A stretch of 64,000 nt of DNA from JAIRVZ01 sp031553415. Its GTDB lineage: Bacteria > Bacteroidota > Bacteroidia > Bacteroidales > Azobacteroidaceae. The DNA lies in assembly GCA_031553415.1 (NCBI GenBank), contig JAVBLO010000013.1:62001-126000 (forward strand), given 5' to 3'. Under the pieces are notes generated by a model that was not told the origin of the DNA, did no database searches, and worked only from the letters and a program-made list of their open reading frames with translations. A program made the position numbers and the translations under genes. The first letter of the stretch is position 1, and every line of letters begins with the position of its first letter. Of this stretch, positions 17,789 to 26,470 are shown one piece after another.

Positions 17789-19522
17789 TTAATATCCGAA
17801 ATTCTGTTCAATAACACCGTTTGAAATCAATACTTCTTTTTGAGGTATCGGGAAAATTTCGTTGACACCTTTCTTGAAATATTTTCCCCTGACCCGTTTT
17901 AATCCGGAAGGTTCCGCCGGTGGATTGTTACCAATAAAAGCCATACGTTCGGCAATAATACCCAGGCGTCCTAATTCAAACCAGCGATCAAACTCTCCTG
18001 CCATTTCCACCCGTTTCTCTTTCAGGATTGCATTTCTCACGATATCATAAGGTACGTATGTTAAATTGACAAAATTTCCGGCGGAAATCGCCGCATTATA
18101 TTTAGCATTGGGATTGGACGGATCCAATAATTTGCGTGCCCTGTTCCGGATATAGTTCACATAATCGACTGCTTTAGTTGCATTTCCGGTTTCATTGAGC
18201 GCTTCTGCATAAAGCAATAAAACTTCTGCATAACGCATGATGCGGTAGTTCCTCACTTTGGGATCTCCTTCGCTTGGGAATACATAATATTTCGTGAATA
18301 ATAGTGCATTACCTATACTGAAATAATAGATAGCCGGGTCAGAAACTTCCTGTTTGTAATAATTATTGACAATTCGTCCGGATATGGTAAAAATACCGCG
18401 CGGATCATTGGCAAACTGGTCGTTCAGGTCGGAAGTCGGAGCAACTCTTATTTCCGGATTTCCTGTGGAGTTGTCTGTGATACAATTATTTAACAGCCAG
18501 CCTTCCTCGCCGCTCACACCCGTAACAGAGTACGTATAGTGGTTGATTTCCAGTAAAGATTCAGGACAAAATTCTCCAGCTACCCTGAATATACGGTCGA
18601 AATTATCCAATTGGTGGATGCTTACTACATCTTGTCCAGGGATAACTGTTTCTTTTGTCCATGTTGGATCAAGGAAAAGGCGCTTGGAGAGTTCTTCCCA
18701 TGATTCTTTGTAACGTTCGTCAAATTTCAGCAGGTCATTGAAAGTTTTATTTTTTCCTTCCAAAAAGAATTGACCGATTTCAATGGCTTCCTGCCATTTT
18801 TGGTCTTGTATGGAAGAATCGAATTTCAATCCGGGAGAAGCCTGGTATACCAATACTTTCATGAGCAATCCCAAGCCGGCTCCAATTCCCGATTGTCCTG
18901 CATTAGTTGTTTGATACCTGATCCTGCGGAGCAATAACAGCGATTCCCTTAAATCACGTTCGATATATGCGTATGTTTCCTGTACGGAAGAGCGCGGCAT
19001 AATCAATTTGTCTAATGGCGATTTTTCAGGCATGATACTCACGCCTCCGTAAGTTTTAACAAGATTGAAATATGCTAAGGCCCTCAGTAATTTGGCCTGC
19101 CCATACACTTCCCTTATCTCCACTTCACTGGTTCCATTGGCCTGATATTTGACAGATGGAACAGCTGTGATTATTTGGTTACACATGTTGATTATCAAAT
19201 AATTGATGCTGTAACGGGTAAGGATATATGGATTGTCTGTGTCGAACTGGAAATTAAGTAAGCGTCCCAAATCATTGACTTCCACGTCTTCTGCATTCCA
19301 GCAATTATCGCTTATGGCTTCCCCGAATATCAGTTCGCTGAGCTGATAGTCTTTGGATTGAAGAATATTGTATGTAGAATTTAATGTCAGCCGCAAATTG
19401 TTCAATCCTTCATTGTATTCATCAAGGGGAATATTCCCTTTTTGTTCCGGTTCGAAGAAATCATTACAGGAAACAAAAAGCATTGCGGAAAGACAGATAT
19501 ATAATATTATTTTTTTCATCAT
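17789..19522 (-). CDS. susD: SusD/RagB family outer-membrane lipoprotein
   Basis: 577 residues from ATG 19522 (a second ATG follows at 19519). The frame extends to TTG 19528, which I do not use. Lipoprotein signal MLFVSC, then the SusD TPR-like helical fold: ELIFGEAISDNCW near residue 60, QAKLLRALAYFNLVKTYGGV (the classic RAxxYF SusD motif), MRYAEVLLLYAEALNETG and the C-terminal NEIFPIPQKE. SusD proteins cap the SusC barrel and capture oligosaccharides. It follows susC by 9 bases. Symbol given for family, not for a starch substrate. Confidence 0.93.
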   Translation of the reverse strand: MMKKIILYICLSAMLFVSCNDFFEPEQKGNIPLDEYNEGLNNLRLTLNSTYNILQSKDYQLSELIFGEAISDNCWNAEDVEVNDLGRLLNFQFDTDNPYILTRYSINYLIINMCNQIITAVPSVKYQANGTSEVEIREVYGQAKLLRALAYFNLVKTYGGVSIMPEKSPLDKLIMPRSSVQETYAYIERDLRESLLLLRRIRYQTTNAGQSGIGAGLGLLMKVLVYQASPGLKFDSSIQDQKWQEAIEIGQFFLEGKNKTFNDLLKFDERYKESWEELSKRLFLDPTWTKETVIPGQDVVSIHQLDNFDRIFRVAGEFCPESLLEINHYTYSVTGVSGEEGWLLNNCITDNSTGNPEIRVAPTSDLNDQFANDPRGIFTISGRIVNNYYKQEVSDPAIYYFSIGNALLFTKYYVFPSEGDPKVRNYRIMRYAEVLLLYAEALNETGNATKAVDYVNYIRNRARKLLDPSNPNAKYNAAISAGNFVNLTYVPYDIVRNAILKEKRVEMAGEFDRWFELGRLGIIAERMAFIGNNPPAEPSGLKRVRGKYFKKGVNEIFPIPQKEVLISNGVIEQNFGY

Positions 19523-19531
19523 TATCAAGTA

Positions 19532-22500
19532 TTAAAAATCAAATACTAATCCGGCTATATAGGTACGCGCCTGCGGATAATTTCCTTCATCAATACCAAT
19601 AAACAGGTTATTATCTTCTGTTCCGATTTTCTTTCCCACTTCAGGATCGGGGCCTTTATAAGCAGTTATGGTGAACAGGTTGGTTGCGGATGCATAAATT
19701 CTCAGGTTTTTTATTTTCAATTTATCACAAACGTTTTTGGAGAAATTGTATCCCAATTGAATGTTTTTCAAACGCAGATAACTTCCGTCTCCAATATAAA
19801 AATCAGAATTGATAAAGTTCAAAGCATTTCTCGAAGCATCGGAACTCGGAGCCGGAACAGTTCCGGTTGGATTTGCTCCCCAGTTGTCCCTGTATGTCGG
19901 AGAAGCCGGGTTTGGTACCGGACGATATACCTTATCGAAATAATCTGTTGCCACATTAGAATAATTGACACTGTTCATATTCCAGGTTCCATCGTAATTT
20001 ACGCAAGAATACTGGAAGTATTTCATCACATTGTAAAGTTTATTCCCTTGTACTCCCTGGAAGAACATTTGCAGGTCAAAACCTTTGAAATTGAGGTTTA
20101 CATTGAACCCATAGAAGAAATCCGGATGCGGACTACCTAAAAATGTCTGGTCGTTTTCATCGATTTTTCCGTCGCGGTTCACATCTGCAAATTTCATATC
20201 TCCCGGTTGGAATGGGGTTGAAGATGCAAATACAGGAACGATAGGCTTGCCATTTGCAAAATCATCCGGAGTCAGGATGCCTGCTGTTTTGTATCCGTAG
20301 AAACAACCGATAGGGGCTCCCACCACCGTTTTATTTACATAGCCTAAAGGATTGGGGCCGGCAAGTTCTCCGCCCAATATAGGTTCATTGGAGCTACCCA
20401 AAGAAGTTACCTCGTTTTTAATGAATGATATATTTCCATTGACTTCAAAACCTACATTGCCTATTTTATCGCGGTAAGATGCCTGTATTTCAAAACCTTT
20501 ATTCTGAACGCTTCCCGCATTTTGCAACGGGATAAGGTTTCTCATCGTTCCGTAATCTTCGTTGATAGAGCCGAAACCAGCACTGTAAACAATAGGAACT
20601 GCAATCAACATATCATCCGTTTTTTTTGTGAAATATTCAAAGCTGGAAGTAAACCGGTTGTCGAATAAATTCAAATCCAAACCTATGGAAGTAGATTCTG
20701 TACGTTCCCAGCGGATATTTTCATTTCCATATTGGATAATCGACATGGCATTTTTTAATGAAGGTATTCCCGTTCCATAAATATATCCTCCTGTTCTGCC
20801 AACCATTGTCAAGTATTCAAAGTTACTGATACGGTTGTTTCCCAACTGTCCCCAACCTGCACGAAGTTTTAACAAGGAAAGGAAAGTCAAATCCTGCATA
20901 AATTGTTCTGCATTGATTTTCCAACCGACAGAGGCGCTGGGAAAATATCCCCATCTGTTTTTCTTGGAGAAACGGGAAGAACCGTCGGCCCTGAAATTGC
21001 TCTGAAACAGATATTTATCTTTGTAGCTATAAATGATACGTCCCAGGAAACTCAATGCAGACCATCCTGTTGTATATCCTGTGTTTTTTTGATCGCTATA
21101 TGCTAATGAAAGTGAATCAAAATAATCGCTATATCCTCCACTTCCGGTTCCGGATGCAGTTATCGCTTCATCAGAAGAAATTTCCATTGTTTGCCCTGCC
21201 ATGAGGCTTAAATCGTGCTCGCCAAATGTTTTTGTGTAAGTAAGAATGTTATCCCAACCGAGGTTCTGGATTGTCCTTGGATTCCGGCTTACATCAAACC
21301 TCATATTCCCGACTATTTCCGGATTGATATTGTAGATATTGAAATTATCCCTGTCAGAAGTGAAGTTAATATAACTGGCACGTGAACCGAAAGTTAAGTC
21401 TTTAATGATGCTCCAATCCAGTTTCAATTGGCCGATGAAGTTGTTTTTGTAAGAATCATAAGTCGTCCGGCGCAGGTTTTCAACAGGCGTTCCTCTGGTG
21501 TAGCTGCCGTTGATATCATAAATAGGTGTTAATGGATTAAAATCCATAGCTGTTTTGATAATTCCCCAAGTTCCCTGGTTTACCACCCGGTTGTTTTCGT
21601 TGGTATAAGTCAGGTTTGCCGAAAGGTTCAGGTTTTTCAGCATTTGAGAGTTTATTTTAAGGTTAAAACCTTTTTTATCATATTCAGATTCATCAACAAT
21701 ACCATCTGTTTTCTGATAATTTCCACTCAAATAATAATTCAACTCTTTATCTCCACCCGAAATGGCCAGGTTGTATTTTTGCATCATGGCTTTACGGGTA
21801 ACAATATCCCACCAATTGTTTCCGTTATCCAGCATTCCCTGGAATTCTGGTTTTACGTATAAGCTTCCATCATCAGCTTTAGCGGTTTTTACATATCCGT
21901 CCAATACATAATCGCTGAAATAAATGTATTGGTCTTTGGTCATGATATCCGGTTCTTTCCAGACTTCCTGTGAACCCATGTATCCGGTGAAATTGACATT
22001 CAGCTTTTTAGTACTTCTGATGCCGCTTTTGGTTGTAATCAATACCACTCCGTTAGCTGCCCTTGAACCGTAAATAGCTGCAGAAGCCGCATCTTTAAGA
22101 ATTTCAATAGATTCGATTTCGTCGGATGACAGATAATCAATGTTATTCATAGAAATACCATCCACCACATATAATGGATCAGAGTTATTTACCGTACCCA
22201 TTCCCCGTATCCTGATAGAAGTTGAGGAGCCGGGAGCTCCGGAGTTTTGTACGACTTCAACTCCGGAAGCTTTTCCCTGCAAGGCTTGGGTAACATTTGT
22301 TGTAGGCATTTTAATCACTTCATCAGCTTTAATTGAGGAAACGGAACCCGTCAGGTCACTTTTTTTCTGGACACCATATCCGATTACCACAACCTGATCA
22401 AGCATCTGCACATCTTCAGCCAACAGGACTTTTACCGGAGTGCCGGATTGGAATGGTACGATTTGGTTTTTATAGCCCAGGTATATGACTTCCAGTTCTC

Positions 22501-22708
22501 CGCTGGTTTGAGAAGTGTTTATGGTGAATTGCCCGTTTGCATCTGTGACCGTTCCTGTATTTGTTCCTTTTATTTTTACCGATGCGCCGATGATTGGCTC
22601 ATTGAATGCCTGGTCGATCACTATACCCGACACTTTTTGAGCCAGAACAGAGGCGTATGGTAAAACGCACAATAACAGCAACAATATGATACTTTGTATG
22701 TTTTTCAT
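19532..22708 (-). CDS. susC: SusC/RagA family TonB-dependent transporter
   Basis: 1058 residues: signal peptide (to about 23), carboxypeptidase-regulatory-like domain (about 26-105; VSGIVIDQAFNEPIIGASV), TonB box region (QVVVIGYGVQKKSDLTGSV), plug domain (about 115-230; SIRIRGMGTVNNSDPLYVVD, ASAAIYGSRAANGVVLITTK) and a 22-strand barrel ending in YIAGLVFDF. It imports oligosaccharides across the outer membrane in a complex with SusD, powered by TonB-ExbBD. Its position in the middle of the array, with three hydrolytic genes upstream and enzymes downstream, is typical of a PUL. Substrate inferred only from neighbours: a sulfated glycan. Confidence 0.95.
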   Translation of the reverse strand: MKNIQSIILLLLLCVLPYASVLAQKVSGIVIDQAFNEPIIGASVKIKGTNTGTVTDANGQFTINTSQTSGELEVIYLGYKNQIVPFQSGTPVKVLLAEDVQMLDQVVVIGYGVQKKSDLTGSVSSIKADEVIKMPTTNVTQALQGKASGVEVVQNSGAPGSSTSIRIRGMGTVNNSDPLYVVDGISMNNIDYLSSDEIESIEILKDAASAAIYGSRAANGVVLITTKSGIRSTKKLNVNFTGYMGSQEVWKEPDIMTKDQYIYFSDYVLDGYVKTAKADDGSLYVKPEFQGMLDNGNNWWDIVTRKAMMQKYNLAISGGDKELNYYLSGNYQKTDGIVDESEYDKKGFNLKINSQMLKNLNLSANLTYTNENNRVVNQGTWGIIKTAMDFNPLTPIYDINGSYTRGTPVENLRRTTYDSYKNNFIGQLKLDWSIIKDLTFGSRASYINFTSDRDNFNIYNINPEIVGNMRFDVSRNPRTIQNLGWDNILTYTKTFGEHDLSLMAGQTMEISSDEAITASGTGSGGYSDYFDSLSLAYSDQKNTGYTTGWSALSFLGRIIYSYKDKYLFQSNFRADGSSRFSKKNRWGYFPSASVGWKINAEQFMQDLTFLSLLKLRAGWGQLGNNRISNFEYLTMVGRTGGYIYGTGIPSLKNAMSIIQYGNENIRWERTESTSIGLDLNLFDNRFTSSFEYFTKKTDDMLIAVPIVYSAGFGSINEDYGTMRNLIPLQNAGSVQNKGFEIQASYRDKIGNVGFEVNGNISFIKNEVTSLGSSNEPILGGELAGPNPLGYVNKTVVGAPIGCFYGYKTAGILTPDDFANGKPIVPVFASSTPFQPGDMKFADVNRDGKIDENDQTFLGSPHPDFFYGFNVNLNFKGFDLQMFFQGVQGNKLYNVMKYFQYSCVNYDGTWNMNSVNYSNVATDYFDKVYRPVPNPASPTYRDNWGANPTGTVPAPSSDASRNALNFINSDFYIGDGSYLRLKNIQLGYNFSKNVCDKLKIKNLRIYASATNLFTITAYKGPDPEVGKKIGTEDNNLFIGIDEGNYPQARTYIAGLVFDF

Positions 22709-22729
22709 GTATGTTATCGTTTTGAAAAT

Positions 22730-24562
22730 TTATTTCACTAAAAATTTAGCTGTAGACTGGGTTCTATCTTCCCAAATTACTTTCAGAAGATACAGTCCGC
22801 TTGCCAGGTTCGCTACTTCCAACCGGTTTTCAGAATAACTTTCCGCCACAATTTTACCACCGATATCAAATGCCTGCAATTTAGCGACAGATTGTTCTGA
22901 ACCGGATATTGTAATGTAATCTGATGCCGGATTGGGATAAACGGTTATGTTGGAATTTCCTGTTTTGGGATTTATAATTCCTGTACCTCCGGTCAAATCA
23001 TATTTGAATAGCATTTTGACTCCCTCGGATACAAAATACAAATCATTATTGATACCTCTTAACTGGCATGGAATACCATCTCCGGGCAAATCAACCACTT
23101 TTACAGGTGGAACCGCCGGATCATCAATCATCCAAAGTTCCCTGTTGTCGGCAGCATCCTGTGCCTGGAAAAATAATTTGTTATTTACTATGGTGAAATA
23201 GCAGGCATTGTCAGAATTGTTGCCTGAAAAAATTTCGAAATTATCCCATATTTGTGCTGCATAAAGCATGGTATCCAAGGTTGCTACCGGACCTCTCCAC
23301 AATGAATTGCCACTACCTAATTCCTGGGTTGGGGTTGCACTGTGCGGCAAGAAATAGCCACCATTGGCGCGTACATACAAATCTCCTTTGAATGGCATGA
23401 AGTGAAGCGCCCAGGATGGTCTTGACGGGTCATTATTCCAATGGTTGATGTCGAAAAACATGCGGGGATTTACACCGTCCACAACCGGTTGGGAGAGGAT
23501 AAATACACATGGTTCTACGCCATGTATACCATCACTTCCCCTGAAGTATAAGGTATCTCCGTAAGCTTTTGTTGTTGTCAAATCACATGGGCGTGGAACT
23601 CCATTGACCTTGCCTTTACCAAAGTCAACTCCAATCCATTTGGTGCCTTCTTCTGTTCCGTCGCTTACCCAGATTTCACTTCCGACATCTTCCGTTCCGG
23701 TTATTTCTTGAACCGTTTCAGCACGGAATACCATCCATTTGTCATTTACATTCGTCATCCAACCGATTACACCGGCTTCTGTTTCAAATGTAGGACCTGA
23801 GCTTCTTTTAGGATTGACATTTTTCAGCATTTTTGTTCCTTCACGGGTACCGTCGGTTATCCACAAACTTTCGTTATTGACATGATCATATCCTATAAAG
23901 AATACTTTATTGCCACAAGGAGTTAGGTGTCCTTCCATACCGGGAAATCCGGTTTCCCTTGAAGTCGGGGTTTCTGCGATGCGTGTAGTGCCGGCAGCTG
24001 TTCCGTCACTTACCCATAACCATTTCTCAGGCTTTGTAGGGTCAATTACGGGAAGCGCTTCGCTTTCCTCATCCATGGCATAGAATGATAATTTATCTCC
24101 CAGGGCAGTTAATCCGAAAGGAGAGGAGGCGGCTGTGCCGGGATAAATATCTTTTACCATGTAAGTACCTTCTGCCGTTCCATTACTAACCCATAATTCT
24201 TCACCCGCATCCGGAGTCGTAGCTACGAAATATACTTTTTCTCCGATGACAGTTAACCATTTAGGATTAGAACCTTCAGCTTCCGGATTAATATCTTTCA
24301 CCATTCTTGTTGTTTCCGGAGTTAAACCGGAAACCCATAATTCTTCTCCCGATGCATCATTTTGAGCAGTGAAGAATAATTGGTTATTGCTCGTTGCTAC
24401 TATAGGCTTAGATGCATTGGTTCGGCCTTCTATGTTTACTGACGTTACCTGAATGTCCTTTGAGGTAAGGGCAGACATTCCCGTAGGAAGCACTATGTCC
24501 TGGGCCTGCCCATTACCGGATATCAAGGAAACGGATGCTAATAATATAATTAACCGTTTCAT
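22730..24562 (-). CDS. ELWxxDGT-repeat protein with T9SS domain (copy 2)
   Basis: 610 residues: signal peptide (to about 20), at least six repeats with the core ELW-S-GT-GT--V-DI (for example ELWVSNGTAEGTYMVKDI, LWITDGTREGTKML, EIWVSDGTEEGTKWI) and a T9SS sorting domain (about 530-610; ITVYPNPASDYITISG). This is the ELWxxDGT (hyalin-like) repeat seen in secreted proteins, probably forming a beta-propeller. No catalytic residues can be assigned. A tandem paralogue lies 18 bases upstream. Expected at the cell surface, as binding protein or enzyme of unknown type. Confidence 0.7.
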   Translation of the reverse strand: MKRLIILLASVSLISGNGQAQDIVLPTGMSALTSKDIQVTSVNIEGRTNASKPIVATSNNQLFFTAQNDASGEELWVSGLTPETTRMVKDINPEAEGSNPKWLTVIGEKVYFVATTPDAGEELWVSNGTAEGTYMVKDIYPGTAASSPFGLTALGDKLSFYAMDEESEALPVIDPTKPEKWLWVSDGTAAGTTRIAETPTSRETGFPGMEGHLTPCGNKVFFIGYDHVNNESLWITDGTREGTKMLKNVNPKRSSGPTFETEAGVIGWMTNVNDKWMVFRAETVQEITGTEDVGSEIWVSDGTEEGTKWIGVDFGKGKVNGVPRPCDLTTTKAYGDTLYFRGSDGIHGVEPCVFILSQPVVDGVNPRMFFDINHWNNDPSRPSWALHFMPFKGDLYVRANGGYFLPHSATPTQELGSGNSLWRGPVATLDTMLYAAQIWDNFEIFSGNNSDNACYFTIVNNKLFFQAQDAADNRELWMIDDPAVPPVKVVDLPGDGIPCQLRGINNDLYFVSEGVKMLFKYDLTGGTGIINPKTGNSNITVYPNPASDYITISGSEQSVAKLQAFDIGGKIVAESYSENRLEVANLASGLYLLKVIWEDRTQSTAKFLVK

Positions 24563-24580
24563 TGGGTGGAGTTTTAATCG

Positions 24581-26407
24581 TTATTTCACTAAGAATTTAG
24601 ATGTAGATTGGGTATTGTCTTCCCAAACAATTTTCAAGAGATATAATCCGCTTGCCAGCCCGCTTACTTGTAAAGAATTGGAAGATTTGATTTCTGCCAC
24701 TAATTTACCGCTGATATCAAATGCCTGCATTTGTGCCGCCGGTTGTTCGGTTCCGGATATGGTAATGAAATCTGTTGCCGGGTTCGGATAAATGATTATG
24801 TCCTTTTGGCTTTTAGGATTGATAATTCCAGAACCGCCTCCCATATCGTATTTGAAAAGTTTCTTTACTCCTTCAGATACGAAATACATGTTGTTCTGGA
24901 CATCTGTTATTTGGCATGTAATACCATTTTCCGGAAGGTCTACAAGCTTGATTGGCGGAGTATCCGGATCATCAAGCATCCAGAGTTCACGGTTATTCGG
25001 AGCATCCTGCGCCTGGAAGAACATCTTGTTGTTAATTACCCTGAACCAGCAGCAATCATCACGGTTATTTCCCTGATATATTTCAAATCCGGGCCATATT
25101 TGAGCCTGATAAAGTGCAGTGTCTAATGTTGCCAATGGCGCTCTCCACAATGAATATCCACTACCTAATTCCTGGGTTGGGGTTGCACTGTTAGGTAAGA
25201 AATAACCACCGTTGGCCTGCATGTACAAACCACCTTTGAACTTGGCGAAGTAAGCAGAATAGGAGTGTCGTGACGGGTCGTTATTCCAATGGTTGATATC
25301 GTAAAACATGCGTGGATTCATTCCGTCTACTACCGGTTGTGAAAGTACAAAGATGCAAGGTTCAACCCCATGAACGCCGTCCGCTCCCCTGAAGAACAAT
25401 GTGTCGCCATACGATTTGGTCATGGCGAATTGTGCAGTTTGAGGTACTCCGGCATTCATTCCTTTACCGAAATCGACACCAATCCATTTGGTACCTTCCG
25501 GAGTACCGTCACTCATCCAGATTTCACTGCCTATATCCTGAGTACCTGTAATTTCACTTACGGTTTCAGCACGGAATACTACCCATTGGTCATTTACATT
25601 TGTTATCCAGTCAATCATGGCAGCTTCTGTCTGGAAAGTCGGATTGGTGCTTATCCTTGGATTTATGTTTGTCAGGACTTTTGTACCGCTTTCTGTTCCG
25701 TCAGTAACCCAAAGGCTTTCATTGTTAACATAGTCATATCCGGGAAAGAAAGCTTTGTTTCCGGAAGGTACAATATAGCCCGACATACCATCGTAATTTG
25801 TTTCCCTGGTAGGAGTATTAGCAATGCGGACGGTTCCGGCTTCTGTTCCGTCACTTACCCACAACCATTTTTCAGGTTTTGTTGGGTCAATGATAGGTAG
25901 CGCTTCGCTTTCTTCATCCATTGCAAAGAATACTAACTTATCTCCTAAGGCTGTCAATCCGAACGGAGCTGCTCCTGTTACACCATGATAAATATCTTTT
26001 ACTATATGGGTGCCTTGCTCAGTTCCGTCGCTTACCCATAATTCTTCACCGTTGGTATCGGTTGTGGCAACAAAAAATACTTTGTCTCCAAGTGCAGTCA
26101 ACCATTTCGGATTGGAACTTCCGGCTCCGGGATTAATGTCTTTCACCATTTGGGTTGTTTCAGGCGTTAATCCTGAAATCCATAATTCTTCTCCTGATGC
26201 ATCTGTTTCGGCAGTAAAAAATAATTTGTTGTTACTTGTCTTTACAACAGGTTTGGTTGCTTTAGCCCGGTTTTCATTGTTTACGGCAGTTACCCGGACC
26301 CCATCTGCCGTCAGGATAGACATTCCGTCTGGTAATACGATTTCCTGAGCTTTCATTGTTCCTGAAACAATAAGAGCAGATACAAATAATGTAATTAACT
26401 TTTTCAT
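24581..26407 (-). CDS. ELWxxDGT-repeat protein with T9SS domain (copy 1)
   Basis: 608 residues, colinear with the next gene and strongly similar along its whole length. Signal peptide (to about 20), repeats such as ELWISGLTPETTQMVKDI, ELWVSDGTEQGTHIVKDI and EIWMSDGTPEGTKWI, then a sorting domain (IIIYPNPATDFITISG). A stretch of about 60 residues around NPRMFYDINHWNNDPSR is nearly identical in both copies, which marks a constrained, possibly functional site. The 63-base gap upstream is the largest in the array and may hold an internal promoter, although I see no good TAnnTTTG there. Confidence 0.7.
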   Translation of the reverse strand: MKKLITLFVSALIVSGTMKAQEIVLPDGMSILTADGVRVTAVNNENRAKATKPVVKTSNNKLFFTAETDASGEELWISGLTPETTQMVKDINPGAGSSNPKWLTALGDKVFFVATTDTNGEELWVSDGTEQGTHIVKDIYHGVTGAAPFGLTALGDKLVFFAMDEESEALPIIDPTKPEKWLWVSDGTEAGTVRIANTPTRETNYDGMSGYIVPSGNKAFFPGYDYVNNESLWVTDGTESGTKVLTNINPRISTNPTFQTEAAMIDWITNVNDQWVVFRAETVSEITGTQDIGSEIWMSDGTPEGTKWIGVDFGKGMNAGVPQTAQFAMTKSYGDTLFFRGADGVHGVEPCIFVLSQPVVDGMNPRMFYDINHWNNDPSRHSYSAYFAKFKGGLYMQANGGYFLPNSATPTQELGSGYSLWRAPLATLDTALYQAQIWPGFEIYQGNNRDDCCWFRVINNKMFFQAQDAPNNRELWMLDDPDTPPIKLVDLPENGITCQITDVQNNMYFVSEGVKKLFKYDMGGGSGIINPKSQKDIIIYPNPATDFITISGTEQPAAQMQAFDISGKLVAEIKSSNSLQVSGLASGLYLLKIVWEDNTQSTSKFLVK

Positions 26408-26470
26408 GATTCTTGAGTTTGAATTAGGTTTATAAGAGTTTTTTGTAATTATTTTAAAGTGTGTTTTGTA

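Noticed and set aside
19523..19528. TTG start for susD at 19528
   Set aside because: Two ATG codons follow immediately at 19522 and 19519 and leave an intact lipoprotein signal.
26408..26470. Internal promoter before the first ELWxxDGT gene
   Set aside because: The gap is long enough but contains no TAnnTTTG on the minus strand.
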